Shown one piece after another: positions 1-14,619 of a stretch of 64,000 nt of DNA. The notes under the pieces were generated by a model. It was not told where the DNA came from. It worked only from the letters and a program-made list of their open reading frames with translations, and ran no database searches. How positions within the stretch are numbered: the stretch's first letter is position 1; the number at the start of each line of letters is the position of its first letter. The stretch lies in contig NC_079386.1 in NCBI RefSeq assembly GCF_021018895.1, positions 496,001 through 560,000 on the forward strand. The letters are read 5' to 3'. A program made the translations under genes and the position numbers. Origin of the DNA: Seriola aureovittata. Its lineage: Eukaryota > Chordata > Actinopteri > Carangiformes > Carangidae.

Positions 1-149
1 AACAAAAATCACATCATCATCATTTTGAAATTTTTTTCAGAAATGCAAAAACAATAATTCCAACTGAAATCGAGATTAATATCACAATATCTGCCAGAAT
101 AACCGAAATATGATTTTGCATATTGTTCATCCTTAATATAAACTCACAT

Positions 150-376
150 CCACACTGGTAAATGGACTGCATTTATATAGAGCTTTTCTGATCGTAGCAA
201 CCACTCAAAGCATTTTACACTACAACTCACATTCACCCAGTCACACAAATTCATACAGTGCTGTCTATCACACACACTGACACACACCGATCGTGGACTG
301 GAGGAGCCAGGAATCAAACCTCCGACTGTCTGATTAGCAGACGACCAGCTCTACCTCCTGATCTGCAACCGCCCGA
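150..376 (-). mobile_element. tRNA-derived SINE, minus orientation
   Basis: Read on the minus strand from about 376, the element begins with a tRNA-like head. A box A-like segment surrounds GATCAGGAGGTAGAGC, and a box B-like GGTTTGATTCC follows at the spacing expected for a pol III promoter. The body then runs into sequence widespread in fish genomes (on the plus strand, the ACTCAAAGCATTTTACACTA portion near 205-225). Both boxes have drifted from consensus, so this is an old, inactive copy. Confidence 0.72.
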
Positions 377-505
377 TAATGACAATAGCATCTACACTTA
401 GAGTAGTTAAGTGAAGATGTTTTCACAAATAGTTTTAATTCATCAATTAACTTCATACAAAGTGCAGTGAAAAGAAAACCTAAATTAGACCAGTATTTGC
501 TGTCA

Positions 506-521
506 CCCCCCCCCCCCCCCC
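506..521. repeat. C16 homopolymer
   Basis: An uninterrupted run of 16 C residues. Its length is likely polymorphic and prone to sequencing error. Confidence 0.95.
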
Positions 522-3500
522 AGTACACCTAGGACTTCAAAAATGTTCGATATCAGTACCAATACACAGATTTTATCCAATCCATTTTAAACAAAAGAAA
601 ATTACAATATACACTACTGTACACATTTTAATTTTACAAAACACCGGAGCGCTGATCAATAATTCACACAACTATTATTATCTTCTATATGCATTCTTAA
701 AGAGCAGCTCCACAGAGAGAGATAGTTAGCATTAGCACAGCCGATGATACTGTGTCAGCCACCGCCAGTTAAAAGCTAACTAACAACATAAACAAATAAA
801 AGATGCTAACTATGCTAACCATTCTGATCCTTCAGCTACTGTCTGATTCTAGTCAAAACAGACTTCTCATCTGAGTCTGGGTCTGATTGAGGCTCAAACA
901 TGTGTCTCTCTGATGTTTCCTCCTCTAACCATCTTGATACTCTCTGCTCTTTCACCTGTCCACCTGGAGCCAGCAGGTGGTGGGCGGGGCTCAAGGCCTG
1001 ATCCAGATTTCACAATCAGGAAGTAAGAGGAGATGAGCTTCAGACCCAGTTTGTATGTGTGAAAACATGTTAAAGTAAGTATGAATCATAGAAGAGGATT
1101 TTTACATTTTAGTTGATAAACATGACAGGAGGAACTTAAATATACTGGGCAAACTTGTCTGAGAAAGACCAAGAGATGCAGTTGAAAGCTCCAGGAAAAA
1201 GCTATTAAGTAGCTAAGTTTTGTTATCTATTACAGATTATTATTCATTATTATTGTAGCCTTAACGCTACATTATCCAATTATCATATTAAAATAATTAC
1301 AACTGTTTAGAACTGAAAGGCTTGGTTTAATTAACAGTCACCTACTTTGACAGTTAATCATTTTTTATAACGTTAGTGGCAGTGCTAATATTTTAACATC
1401 ATAATATTTCATCATTACACTATTACTATCATGTTTTTCTACCAAGAAACACTTTCAAAAGTAAAAAGTAAATATAAGACTAATTTTCTCAACAGTATTT
1501 GGTCCCTCTTCCATTTTTAAAGCTGCAGTCCACCAGAACCGAGAAGGAACACGCAGACACACACAAAGTAAAAGCGTCACGGCTTCATCAGCACACAGCT
1601 GACTCCCAGTGATGAAGGAAACATCTTGAGTCATCCTCAGTCATTACTGCGCTCTCTCTTTTCATCTCAAGCCCTGCCCCCTTCAGGGAGCAGCGGTGAT
1701 TGATGGTTTGGCCGACGGCGCTGAGATCGACCTCACCGCTGGAGCCAAGCCATCCAAAACCGAGTACCACTGAGCAAATATTATGGGTTAGAGTTAACTG
1801 TGCAAATGGGTCAGGTTCAATTACAGCCAGCTAAAAGAGCCCATTCACCAGCACAGCTCTACACTGTGGGATGAGCTGAAGCGCCCCGAGATGGAAAGAA
1901 AAATTCACACTCACGCACAAAGTCTGGACACGTGTTGGTATATTTTTCTTACTGGCGTGTGACGTCATGCTGAGATATTTTCAGTGGAGCTGAAGTTCAC
2001 ACACAATACTGGATTTCTGAGGCCCAGAATCATACGAGCTTAAATAAGACAGACTGTGTTTGAGTGAGTTTTACACACAGTTTTCTGCTTCATTGTTCAC
2101 ATCTTTTTCCACTTATTAGTTCACAGATTCAGTCAAATCTTTTCTACACATGTAAAACCTTCAATTTCTCCTGCAGATCTATTTTACAGGTTCACAAAGG
2201 TTCATTTACAACTACTAACAAGTTCAAAATCTTTTTGACCCTAATCTGAACTAACAAAACAGAAGCTTCATGTCCACTTATTGAATTTAATGCCATTCTT
2301 GCTCTATTTGTCTATTCGCCTCCCTCAGTTACATTTTAGTAGGTTCATTAATGGCTAGACACCTAATATTGAGGAGATGGAAATCACCAACACCACCCTC
2401 TCATACTCTGCGAATAAAAGAAATATTCAATAATTTACATCTTGAAAAAAATCAACAGAACAGACAGGCTTTGATGTTGCTATAGAAGCGTCGGAGCCTC
2501 CGTGTGAGACGCTTCGATCTGTGATTGTGTGTTTTTAAAACTTATTTCAGGGCTGAAGCTCAATCTTTCATCCCTGAACAGAGTGTGGCTGCGGTGTTTC
2601 TGGTGTAACAGCACTATGCTGGACAGATGACAGGTGTGTTTAGAGAGTCTGTCTCTGAAAGACGTCACAGCAGGAAAAGGAGTGAAAATTAGCCCCGAGT
2701 GTGAACGCTGATTGTTCCCTTTTCCGTTGCAGACAAAAGCCAGATGTTAGCGGGTCTTAGCGGGATTTTCAACCAGTGGAAAAGGGATTTTAGTGTTGTG
2801 TTGTTGTTTTGTCGACTGTATTATTATTTATTGTAACATCAGAGTGTTACTTACAAGTGCTTTGACACCATTCTCAGTTTGTGTATAAAAAAAATTAAAA
2901 AAACAATAAATAAAGTTCATTTAAAAGAAGTTGACTTCACTCTCTGATGTTATTTTCTATTTCCCAAAATGTTTTTCAAAGATCAAACAGCTGGTCTCTG
3001 ACACATAAGATAGTGAAATAAATATCTGATGAATGTCAGTCAGTCACCTGTCACTTGTGTGTTGATATTTTATAGAAAAAACTATTTACTGAGAAAATAA
3101 CTGGGAGTTCAATTGATAAATAAAATCTCTACTGTTCATGATCAAAAAAAAGAATATTCTAATTATCCCTCTCATTTTATTGTCTCACTTCACACATGGA
3201 AAATATACTGAATTGTATGATATGTTTTACAGCAGAGGTAAGCAACCTTGTCACACATGCAGATCACCTCTGTAAATGTCTGTAAATAATATTAGTGCTG
3301 AGATGAAAATCTGCAATTATTTTAATAATTGATTACTTGTTTTTGTAATTTTTCAAACCAAGAAACTAGTGTGAGGATTTGCTTATTTCTTTCTTTTACA
3401 TCACTGACGTTGATCATTGAGTTTTGAGACTTTTTTAATGTTTTATTACAGATTATTTTCTGATATTTGACCAGACAAAAAATCATAGGTTTATTGCAGT

Positions 3501-5559
3501 ACTACAGTGAATAATTATATTATTAAAATAATAAGCTGAATATTTCATGAGTTTGGTTATTGTTTCAGGCCCATCAGATATGAAACTACATTGATCTTCA
3601 GATGACATGTGGTTTAACATCTTCCGTAAACACAGTGCCTGTCAAGTTAGGATGGCAGCACCTCCCTGAGCTTCTTTTTAACACAGTAACAACAACACCT
3701 TAGTGATGAACGCTGTCTCAACTCACTGTAGAGAAAACCCAGTTGGATCGAGCACCAGTTGAGACGAGATAAAAAAACCCTGCAGCTTCCTGAGGACACG
3801 AGATGAAGTGAGTAAATGTGAAGGAGAAGTCAGGGGAGCATCTTGGCTGGGGTTCAGTAGTTCAGGTTGAAAAGGTTACCATTATCTGAAGGAGCGTCTG
3901 AGAGGCAGCCACGCACAAAGCAGCCACTGACCTGTAACGGAAAATTTGCCAGTGGTCCCAGAAGCTTTCAAAGAGGACCAGGGCCGCGTCATTTATTAAC
4001 ACGGCCGCGGTTTAAACTGAGGTGCCAATCACAGAACAATGCCAGTCACTACGTATTTGTCCTTTCTACGCAGACTGGTTTGTAATGAGGCTGGGCCAGA
4101 CGGCTGGCTGCAGCATAAAACAAAAGGCAAGACAAGAAATAAGAAATTCTTTAGTGAGGCTTGTGGCTCCAATATGTGCTGCTTCCGCATGCTCATTTAC
4201 TGTTAATCCCTCTTCATTCATCTCAACATCACCAGCTCTCCTCAGTTCTTCTGACCTTTCTAGTCTCTTTTAGCTCAGTGGTTTGATTTTATGGTTCACA
4301 ACTTTATTGTTTTGTTTAGTCTCATTGCTCGCATCAAACTTGGTCCCAGCAGCAGCAGCAGCAGCAGCTGTAGCAGCTCTACCTGCTCAGCCCTTTATAT
4401 CAGACAAAGTTAGCATCCAGATAATGATCAAAGTGGAGTATTTAGCAGCTACAGAAGAAAACCTCTTTCTCTGGAGTTGATGGAGCTAAGACAAGACTGA
4501 ATATTGAACTTACATTCATTATGCAGAGACAAACGACTACAAATTAATGGTAATGCTGCTCTTTTTCTTCTGCATGTTAAGATTCAGGATGTCATGACAA
4601 CGCCATCATTTTGAGAATGTGATGTTACTTGTTTTTCTACATTACTGTGGATGTCAAACTTCAGATGTGATTCTATCAGGACTGACGAGAGCAGTACAAT
4701 AACCCTACAAGTGTCCAAGTCTGACATCACACTGGAAGAGAAGAAGGCAGGCACAGTAAACAATAACAACAACATGTGCAACAACAGGTCGACTGTGATT
4801 TGTGACAGACAAAAGCCAGTTTGGGTCCAGGGGGTAGTAGATGCTCTCTCCGTGCTTAAGAGCAGCTTTCAAACTTTCCTTTTTGATAAAGTTTGTGCTG
4901 CCTCAGGCTTCACTGAAATAACCCTTATTTATGCTGCTTTAGGCCTAGAGGGCCAAGGGACTTCCCATGATGCACCAAGCTGCTCTCTGCTCCTCTCCCT
5001 CCACATCTGTAGCCATTCATATCCCATGAATACATGTCACTAACTTGTCTTCTCTGTCCGTAGTGGCATGCAGTCACATGGGGCTGTGTATCGAGTTTTT
5101 GATGTCCATCAATATATTTTATATTTATAAAGATACAGTATGAGACAAAAACCATTTATCAATTTAGTCTGCTATTTCCTTATGTAACCTGCTTTTTCTC
5201 CCCCAACACACAAGTTGTCCTGTAATATGGAGGGAGACACACTGTCCACATGGTTGAAGAGCTGGTTTGTAAAAAGTAAAACATGTCACCTGTGGAGGAC
5301 ACCATCAATAGGTTACATTCAAGAGAAGAAACTCTTCAAATCTCTTCCAGCATTTACAACAGAGTCATAAACTGAAGTAGGAAGAGATTGTTAAACTTTG
5401 TGCTGCTGCTGATGTGAAGCCTCTGTCGCCCAAAAATTCATGTTCCTGTGGTGTGACTTATGAAAAGAAAACCACATTGCTAAAGATTTTGACAGTGGAA
5501 TAAGAAGCTGTTAAAAACCAAGACACTAGTTGCCCAGTCACAACTACCTTGCATGATAA

Positions 5560-6000
5560 GCAATGTCAGACATGTCCACTGGGGTCATACAGAACCTGGC
5601 TGACTGACTCAGATGGCCTGTAAGTCATACATGAGTTTAACTCCTCTTCTCAAAACTAGCTATTTTCCACATGATCACACCAGAGCATGTAGCTGAAGCC
5701 CTGCAGGATGTCCTTACAAGCTCAATGTTAAGGGACCTGTTGCTATAACAACCGACAATTGAAGCAAAGCTGTCAAAGCGGTGGACCTGAGGATGGTCAC
5801 TGACTTCATCCAGCCATCAGTGACAGCAATGTTTGAGGAATTGATCCGGAAAAACAAAACCAAAAAGAAAGCAATGCCAGGCCGATCACTCTCAGCAAAA
5901 TGATGATTTGCATTACCACTTACAAGAGTTTGTCTGAGGACCATGAGAAAATCTATTTGAAATGTTGAGGCTAAGTGGGGAAGCATCAGTAACACAGCAC
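5560..6000 (+). pseudogene. hAT-type transposase relic
   Basis: Plus-strand fragments in different frames match the core of fish hAT/ZBED-like transposases. LKTSYFPHDHT lies around 5652, EHVAEALQDVL around 5684, and KGPVAITTDN around 5730, followed immediately by an in-frame TGA. The family normally reads TTDN followed by a hydrophobic core leading to the catalytic region. The fragments are separated by frameshifts and the following part is unrecognisable, so the copy is dead. No terminal repeats were located. Confidence 0.6.
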
Positions 6001-6779
6001 AGCTGCCGCTACAGAAATTTTCATTAACTCCTCATCGAAAACACAGGGATGCATTCAACTGCAGCAGTGACTGAGAATGAACACATTTAAATACAAAGCA
6101 CATTTTTCATATATTTGACTGGTGATTTGACTGAATAGTATTTTCTGAGTCGACCAACAGGTTCAGCAACATTTAAACATGTGGTTTAACCAAGAACATC
6201 CCTGTTAAACACAGCTGCCACTTTAAATAAAAAAATATGATGAAAAAGACTTTAAAGCTATTTTTCAGTTTTGTATTACAGACAGACTATATATATATTA
6301 CACATCAGCGCTATGTGAGAATCTGTACAATTGTAAACAGATACACAGCTGCTGTATACTGGTTATAACTGATCTTTTTGTTGCCTCCCTCTCACAGTAC
6401 TTTCATTTATCTCTCAAAAACAAGACAGTACTGTAAACCTGAGTCAAACTCTTCATATGCATGAGCAGACTTGACAGTTCAAGCTGATTCTGATTGTGAT
6501 TCTGACTGATGGGACATCGCATGCATGACAACTGCATCAGCAGCTTCTCATCCAGCTGGAGGAAGAGAATAGAGCTGGATAAAGTCCAGATTCAGCTGGA
6601 TCACAGAGGTGGTTACATGTTGTGGATCAAGCCAGCCAACAGACATCTTGTCGCTACATGACCTGTAGGTGTTCCAGGAAGCCCTGAACCTTCAGTATCC
6701 CAGCACTGCTCTGTCAGGTGAGTATCTCACCCTCTCGTCTCTCCTGGTACATGAAGGGCAACAGTGAGCTGTGAAAATC

Positions 6780-6960
6780 TATAAACACCTTCAGTGTGGA
6801 CCACCTCAATGCCAGGTACGCTTGCCCAGCCACTAATAACCTGTTGGGCATGATTTCCCTCGTGGATCGACAGTTCAGGCATAAATACATCCCAGGTAAA
6901 AACATTGCAACACATAACTGTCTAGGAGACAGATGTCTGCCTGACCCAGCTGTGATCAAG
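6780..6960 (+). pseudogene. possible piggyBac-type transposase relic
   Basis: One plus-strand frame encodes LLGMISLVDRQFRHKYIPGK, followed by NIATHNCL. This resembles the piggyBac transposase segment before the first catalytic Asp (pattern F-x3-Y-x-P-G-x-N-ISIDE), with the expected DE replaced by HN. The reading frame continues to 7041 without further recognisable motifs. The resemblance is by eye and limited to about 30 residues, so another DDE family is possible. Confidence 0.4.
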
Positions 6961-7153
6961 CAAGAAGCAGCATTACCACCAGCTTCTTCATGCAGGCACT
7001 GCAGCAACCAGCACTGCACTGGCACACAAGGAGGCAAATGAAAATGTACTTTAAACCACTTTCAGTCAGTAAGTGCAGAGTGAGACAGATCCTCTCAAAC
7101 GGTGGAAAGGAGGTGAAATTGTCCTCTTTCAAAAGGGTTCAACATTAGGGATA

Positions 7154-7245
7154 AGTAATTAATCTAATTTTATTTTCAATTATGATTTTGTCTTCCAGCA
7201 AGTATGAAAACAAGATAATTGAGATAAAACATTTATTGTGCCACA
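7154..7245 (+). repeat. dispersed AT-rich repeat, copy A
   Basis: About 90 bp containing CAATTATGATTTTGTCTTCC and AAAACAAGATAATTGAGATA. It matches the reverse complement of 21080-21172. It is probably part of a fish MITE; flanking sequence to about 7560 (AATAATCGTGACAATGATTT) may belong to the same element. Confidence 0.65.
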
Positions 7246-8506
7246 TTGGGGTTTTTTTCCCTCTAGCGAAAATAACAAAAAGTACAGATAAGAGTACCGG
7301 ATCAGGAAGCAGTATCAACAAATATAGTAGTGTCGTTAAAATCTTAACAATACCCATCCCTATACATAGGAGTGAGACTTTCTGTATAAAGTCTGAGAGG
7401 GTTGGGCTGCTATCCCATACTCAGATATCTTTAACTTACATGATGTATAACCACAAAATGTGTGGTGTTTCCAAAGTCAATGAGTAATTGTGTTAAATAA
7501 TTGTGATCTCAATATTCATCAAAAATAATCGTGACAATGATTTTTGCCATAATCGATCAGACCTAAATCAACAGTCTAACCTTCAGCAGGATGTCCCTGA
7601 TGCCTGAGGCTGTTGATGGGACTGATGTCCTGTAGGAGATGTGCAGGGTTACACAGGAGGCCACACTTTTTCTTGTAAAGAACTGTCTACCTCAGTAGAA
7701 AACCTAAATACACACAACAAGTCAGCCTGTTATTTACACAGGTGTGTATTTTATAAACCAGAAGAGGAAAACCTGTTGCTCACTCACTTTCAGAGACAGA
7801 CCGGTTTTTATTTTATATAGGTTTTATTTAATATAGATTATTTATAGCAACTTCAACAGATTACAGGTAGCACAGAATAAAGCCCATATCAAACAAGAGT
7901 CATCATCACTTCACAAGAATCATTGTTTGTCTTGGTTAAGTGTAAAAAGCACTATTACCCTCTTTATCAGGGCTTTATCAGGAATATTATCATAAATAAA
8001 ACCCTACAGATAATTTATAGTAACTTATCACTCTTCACAGATAGACATCATCATTTTACCGGGTAGGTATCAGAGCGTCATTTTCTGTTGCCACCATGTA
8101 GAACTAGTTTAATACAGAGAACGGCTGAATATGGAGCATTGGTGGCCTGGATTCATTACCAAACTTCTTGACATCAGAAATTAGTACAATCTGTTTTATT
8201 AAAAAGCTAAGATTGTATTTGTTTCCACAGGCAATAGTATAGAACACTATGACTTTCTTGTTCATAAGACTTTTATATTCAAATTTTCTGAAATGGAAAT
8301 GATACAGGAGCTATGTCATCCCTCCTATTTATTTTTATTTATCTATTTTGTGGCTTAGTGGATTGAACTGTGAAGTTTTCTTTTAATTTAAGGGGACTCC
8401 TAGAAGAGTAACCACTGTTACAACACAGAGGCTAATGGGGGTCTAAATAAATAAACAGAATTGATTTCATATTTACTTTCATTGACATGTTTCCAGTAGG
8501 GTTGTC

Positions 8507-8534
<28 letters not shown>
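8507..8534. repeat. A28 homopolymer
   Basis: A pure run of 28 A residues after TAGGGTTGTC. The flanks (AGGGTTGTCA, then a GTATC-rich AT stretch) suggest the edge of a degraded hAT-type element, but no opposite end was identified. Confidence 0.85.
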
Positions 8535-8537
<3 letters not shown>

Positions 8538-10653
8538 ATACTCAGGTACTAAAAATTAGTATCAGATTAGATACTAATTTGCAACAGTATCGATATCAAC
8601 AGTGCCATCTTCTCCACCTCCACTCCACCACTGCAGGCAGGCACATATCCCCTCCCCTCATTAGCAGCTGAACACATGAACGCTAGTTGACAGTCATCAA
8701 CACTGTGAAACTAAATTAACATGGCAGGTGCTGCTGCTGAAGGGCCTTAGCAACCTGTTTTGTTGAAACTGAAAAAAATCAAAAGTTGCCGTTTGGAATT
8801 ATTTTGCATTATTATTTTACCTGGCCGGCGGCACACGTTAACGTGAGCAATTAGCCGATAGCCACATTAGCCGTCCGTTATGATTAAGCTAGCAGCTATG
8901 GCTAACAACAAAATGACTAACGTTAATGTGGGAGCTAGGCAGCAAACGTTATCAGTCCTGTAACGTCTGTAACGTTAATAGACAATGTTCATTTAACAGG
9001 ATAACACAATTATTTGTGTCTGAATATACACACATATATATAAAAGTCCCAGATTGAACCTGAACGAAAATATGGTGCCAAGTCACCAGAAGCACAGAAA
9101 ATAAACAGGGCTGTAGCTGAATACATTTGCATATCATATAGTTTGAAATTCTAGTATTGTGACAATCCATATTTCCAATGTATATATATTTTTTCTGATC
9201 ACCGTCTGTTTTAATAGTGTGCTTGTACACTGTCCCGTATAGTCAGCCCCTGTGTGAGGGAACATAAGTGGTCAGTCGTGTGTCTTGCACTAAAAGAAAA
9301 CTGCAGGCAGACGAAGAAAATAACACAGTCATATAAGAGTATTGCTGTCCAACAAACACTGAGCAGTCCTATTTGCCTGAGCCTCTGTGACAACGCCGGG
9401 TGATGATTAGCAGCTCAGTGGGGATGGTGTCTCTGGTCGACTGAGCACGTCCCTTAAAAACAACCTCACACTATAGTTATCTCCACAGTCCTGCAGGAAC
9501 TGTCCTGACCCAAACAACCTCACACTAATCAGCTAACAACAAGACCCTCCAACACAAACAGGGGTCAACATTAATCTGCCCAGATTAAAGACCACAACAC
9601 AAGAAACATCCAAGTTTGTGTTGTAAGACAACTGAATAGATAAAAGGACCAACAGATGGCCAGCCTGGGACAGTTAAAGGCTCAGGAAGACAACATACAC
9701 CCCAGCATGCACTGGGGGTGATCTGAAATGACAAACCAGGTGATAACCACGCTCCTCTTCCCATCCCACCAGCAGCAGTGAAGGCCAGTAAAAAAAAAAC
9801 ACTGAAGCATGTTTGGAAAAACAAACAGGTTGGATGTTAAAAAAATTATACATCACCGCCGATGTGTGAAGCCACGCCCATCTCGAGGGACCAAACACAG
9901 ATGGAGAGGTGGATTGTGTGGGCTTGAAGTGAGGGGTGGGGGTTGGGGTTGAAATCCTGGGGAAGCTGTTGATAGCAGGTCCCAGATAAACAGCTCATAG
10001 TGGGATGAGGTGCTGCCAACAAACTCCCACATCTACCACACCCCCTGAGAATCATTGTGTGTGTACAATGCTCCACCTTCTCAGGGTGTCTTTCAGAAAG
10101 TCACCTGACCCGCATCGTAAATATAAGTTATTTTATCACAGAAAATGTAAGTAAATTAACAATTTAGTGTTTGATAATGTGACAGTTCGGTGATGCAAGT
10201 TAATCCTGGAATAAAGGACAGTTAAAGATGAGCTCAGACTACAGGAGATTTAAAATCAGGAGAAACTTCACAGATGTTCTTTTCACTAATTTCAAACATG
10301 CTCACAGTACAAAATTTGAAAATAATGGTGCATCACATTCTAGGATGTTATTAAGATATCATGCTAGAGGGAAGCGAAGCACCACCTCACGTGAGCTCAT
10401 CTCACGGGATCTCACAGGGAAGCAGATGTAAACAAATGGAGACTGTGGTGCAACAACAACAACAAACGTTAATAAAATACAAAACTGGAGGTGGGATTTA
10501 ACTACTTTAATATCAGTAATACTCTGTCACAGTAATATGCTAGCTAACATTAGCCTCAAACGCTAGAATGTTTACCATTGCATGGCAACACCGTCACCTG
10601 CTCCGTGACAGATGTACCGGTAATCATACCATAATCATCTTGATTTTAACTCT

Positions 10654-10679
10654 TTAATATCAAATATATTTGATATTAA
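10654..10679. repeat. 26-bp perfect palindrome
   Basis: TTAATATCAAATA joined directly to its reverse complement without a spacer. It is AT-only apart from one C and one G. It could be the tip of a degraded inverted-repeat transposon or a chance AT palindrome. Confidence 0.8.
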
Positions 10680-12739
10680 TTGCGGTGGAAAGATGAGTCT
10701 TTGAGCAGTTTAAGACTGGATCTGTGGATTACTCACATTATAGGACAATCTGGGCCGAACATCGGTAGGAGCAGATTTGTCCTCTGCTTTAAACAATTGT
10801 GACTGAGATATTTACAATACAATTTACAATACAAGAAGAAAAAATATATCAGTGTTCTCGGATGTGCAGCTATGTATCAGGGACAGTCTCTAAACTACAA
10901 ACATGTCCTCTGTGTTGCTGAACTGCAATATTCACCAACAACACATCTGTGAGAAGCAAATGCCCCAGTATTAAATACCTGACAAATCAAAGTACTATAA
11001 ATGCCTACTGCAACCTGAGATGTTAAAAGAACAGCTACCACAGTCAAATCCTCTGAACCCATCCTCTATGGCAAACAGCTTTGGCCCTATGTTCTTTCAG
11101 GCAGCCCTCCTCCCACATTACTCTGTAGTTCACCAGCCTTGGGTTGAGACTGTTTTGTACCTTCTCCACATGTGCACCAGTGGTGCTATGTTGCATCAGA
11201 GCTGACAGCTGAGTCAGCCTCAGACCTTACATGTGTAGACATGCTAGTGAAGGGAGAGCATCAACATACAAGCTGTGCTAAATCTACTTCTGATTTAACC
11301 TACTACTGGATCCTTAGAGGGGGCAGTGAAAAAATGATGGCATCAAAACAGGTTCAGCTTATTAAGAAAGTTCAGGATATTTTCATGTCAATCTGCAACT
11401 GGATCATGAGACTTCCTGCATGCAGGCTTTGGACCAGGTGTGGTGCAGAAGGAACGCTATAGACTGAACTCATTCATCCTCTGAGGAGCATAAATGCACT
11501 CAACACATTAGATTTCCATATTTCTTACATACAAGTTGAACATTTTTGCCACAAATGAAAATTTCAGGAGATCATTAAAATTAAATTTGAAACAATTGAT
11601 CAATTAACTGATTAATCATTAAACCATTCTTCCTGGCTCCAGTCTGAACACAGGTTTACTGTTATGTTTAGAGTAAAAGGGACATCCCACTCTTTTTATG
11701 CAGGAAGATCAGATCAGTTGTGATGAGTGGATTTACTGAGCCTGGCGAGTTAAGGTCTTCTGTGGCTCATGTCATATCAGAGTTATTGTAATGATGAGTT
11801 TCAGACTTCGGAGTAAATAGTGTGCATTTCAACATCCAGGGCTGAGCCATATGGACAAAATTATCATCACAATACATTTTATTTCTATATGTCGATAACT
11901 ATTAATATATGGATTTAATACTGCTTATGGGATTTGTTCTGTATTTCGGTCAATCAAGCTGAAAGCTGTTAATAATATGAAACGCTTGAAAACTACATTA
12001 CACGACAGAGTCACCACTTAGTTTGTTTTTTTCCCTGCGACAAACCAACCAATCAAAACTTGGATGACTAAGACTCTTCTGACCAACTAATGTTTGGTCG
12101 ACTATTAGGGGCCAACCTTAATAATATCAATATCAAAAACAGGATCTACTTGAAGTTGTTTAGCATCAATACTTCATCAACATTTAATGGGAATTAGTAT
12201 CTAACAAATTTTTATTATTGATTGATGTACCTGTGGTTTCTTTTCCATTCACTGATAAATTGTTGGTGTATAAAATGTAAAAAAAGAAAAATACCAAACA
12301 ATTCACTAGCGACCAAAGTGACATTGCTGACCAATGCTACAAACCCAAAGATTCCATTTGTAACACTGCTATAAATCAGCAGCTGGATCATGTGAATGTT
12401 GTTGATTCATTTGGATCTTTAATCCACTGTAACCCAGCAGTAGAGTAACAGTTGATGTTAGTTGTGGTAAACGATTTCACCTTTTGGCTCCATTTATCTC
12501 ACTGATAAAAACAGAGGCCTGGGCTCCTGACTTACAGCTTTGGTGTGTTGAGGTGCTGTAAATAAAAGACAAATGTTTTATGGCAGGGCAGAGTGAGAAA
12601 GAGCTGCCAACAGACAGCCCATATAAACCATGCTTCAATAAACCACTTCCTCCAACCTCCTTTCATTGACTAAACTGAGGGACAGCCAGCATTTACAGCT
12701 CAGTTCCTGTTATTTGGTGGTGGCTGCCCCGTCTATCTG

Positions 12740-12965
12740 CACCTCCTCCCCTTCCCCATCCTTTCATGCCAGCAGCAGCAGCCAGCCTGCAGCTTTCATG
12801 GCTCTTGCTTTCTTTGTGCTCCACCTATAGAAGTAGGTATGATTTCCGACGAATCGTAAAATAATTACTGGCAAATTCCTGCAGCTCTTTGATTTCTGCC
12901 AGACACTGGAAAAAGGGGACGAGGAGGGGGTCTTGGGTCCTTTATGCACCAAGTCAGGTATTTTC
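12740..12965. promoter_or_regulatory. candidate conserved noncoding element
   Basis: This stretch is of balanced composition and lacks repeats, and stands out from its AT-rich surroundings. It contains homeodomain-type sites (AAATAATTACTGGC near 12858) next to CTCTTTGATTTC, the sort of text seen in vertebrate developmental enhancers. No alignment was possible, so this rests on composition and motif density only. Confidence 0.25.
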
Positions 12966-14619
12966 ACCCAAAAACACTAGTACATACACACATCATCATG
13001 TTTACTTGCGGATGTACACAGCACTGGACCACAGTAATGGTTCTGGTTCTTGTTGATCTATGTTCTTGGGGTTCTTTTTCAGCATTTCCAGTAAAACTGG
13101 ACTCCTGACCTCCTAAAGTAGACTGCACATTCATCACTGCTCCAGAGCTGTGTTTTGTTTTGTAATTTGAACATTTTAAAAACTTAACAAAAATCCTTGA
13201 TGTGCAAACTCAATTACACTTACAATACGCAAGTAATACGAGAATGTGTTTGCATACATAGTGACTGGGTTACTGTTGATACAAGAATACCTGCAGCAGC
13301 TCTGTTTGGATATATTTGAACTGTTACATATTTTGAATGTATTTTAGCCATTTCAGCTATGATAGCAAACTTTTTAGACTTCTGGAGTGTCCTTGGTGTT
13401 AGTTTCAGGTTAATTTAGACACTGAATAATTTTTTTACATATACGGATGCATGGGTAATGATCTTTCTTACCCGAAATTAAAAATGAGAACTGCTCTCTA
13501 TCCGAGTTTCAGGTGAATTTCAGTTTGAAAGGGGCCAAACTAATCTTAAAAGGTGGATTAAACAGTTCTGCAGAAAAACTTGATATTTGAACTGAATAGC
13601 AAAACAAAAACACCCCTCCCTTCAGTGCTCTTCCAGAGCTCCATCCGCCAAGTAAAAAAAAATTCTATTTTATTAAACACCACCAAAAAAAAAACAAAAA
13701 ACAACATGCACACAAATGCAGCATCCACAACACAATGGAATAAAGAATAGCGTGCTAATTGTTAAGATTATTTTTACACAACTACTGTGACATAAGAAAG
13801 GAGCACAGGTTGGTAGCCAAGCTAACAAAGAAGATAACGTTACCTGGCTAATCCACTGTGCTAGCAAACTTGTGTTCTTAGGTCATCAAGGCTATAAAAC
13901 CTTTTGCATACTGCACAGACAAATACCATGATACACAGCAAACAACAAACAGCAAGCTGTGGCTAAAGCTGCTGCTGCTAAGCTAACATTCAGAGAGGCA
14001 GAGACAGTTACCTATAACCAGAACCCAAGCTGTGGTTAGCGATACTCACAACATATCTGGCAAACTAGAAAGTTAGCCAAATGTCCATGGGTAAGTAATT
14101 TAATGCCTTAACGATGTTGACATGGCACTTCACCCTGAACTGATTATAGAGCTTCCTTTTCAATTTTTGTTTTTCTGACCATCTTCTCTTCTCTTGGTTC
14201 CTCTGTCATCTCTCCTTCTTGACAATATGATTATGTTGTGGAGTATAAACCTTTATAGCACATCTCCATCAGACCACTTCCGGTAGACGTTCCTGCATGC
14301 ACCTGCCTTAACATCGCCGCTGGTCTCGTTCATGCAGTCCAAATCAATCCCATTCAAAACTCCACAGAAAGGTAGAGTCAGAGAGCTCTTTCTTCTTCCC
14401 CTGGTAATCTTTAAATTATCACTATCTGTTAGCATGTGCCCACAACCACTGCCCCCTCCCAGCCCCATCTCCCCTCCTCTCTTCTTTCCATTGTCCTGTG
14501 CATGAGCATGGACAGCTAGCGATCCGTGAGGTAATGTTCACTGAATCAGACAAAAAGTCTACTCGATTAGAATCACTTATTCCACCTTTAACGTTGCATT
14601 CATTATAACCTCTGTTTTC

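Noticed and set aside
4651..5043. 130-codon plus-strand frame in mllt3 intron 2
   Set aside because: No domain, no splice-compatible neighbours and no codon bias I could see. Probably chance.
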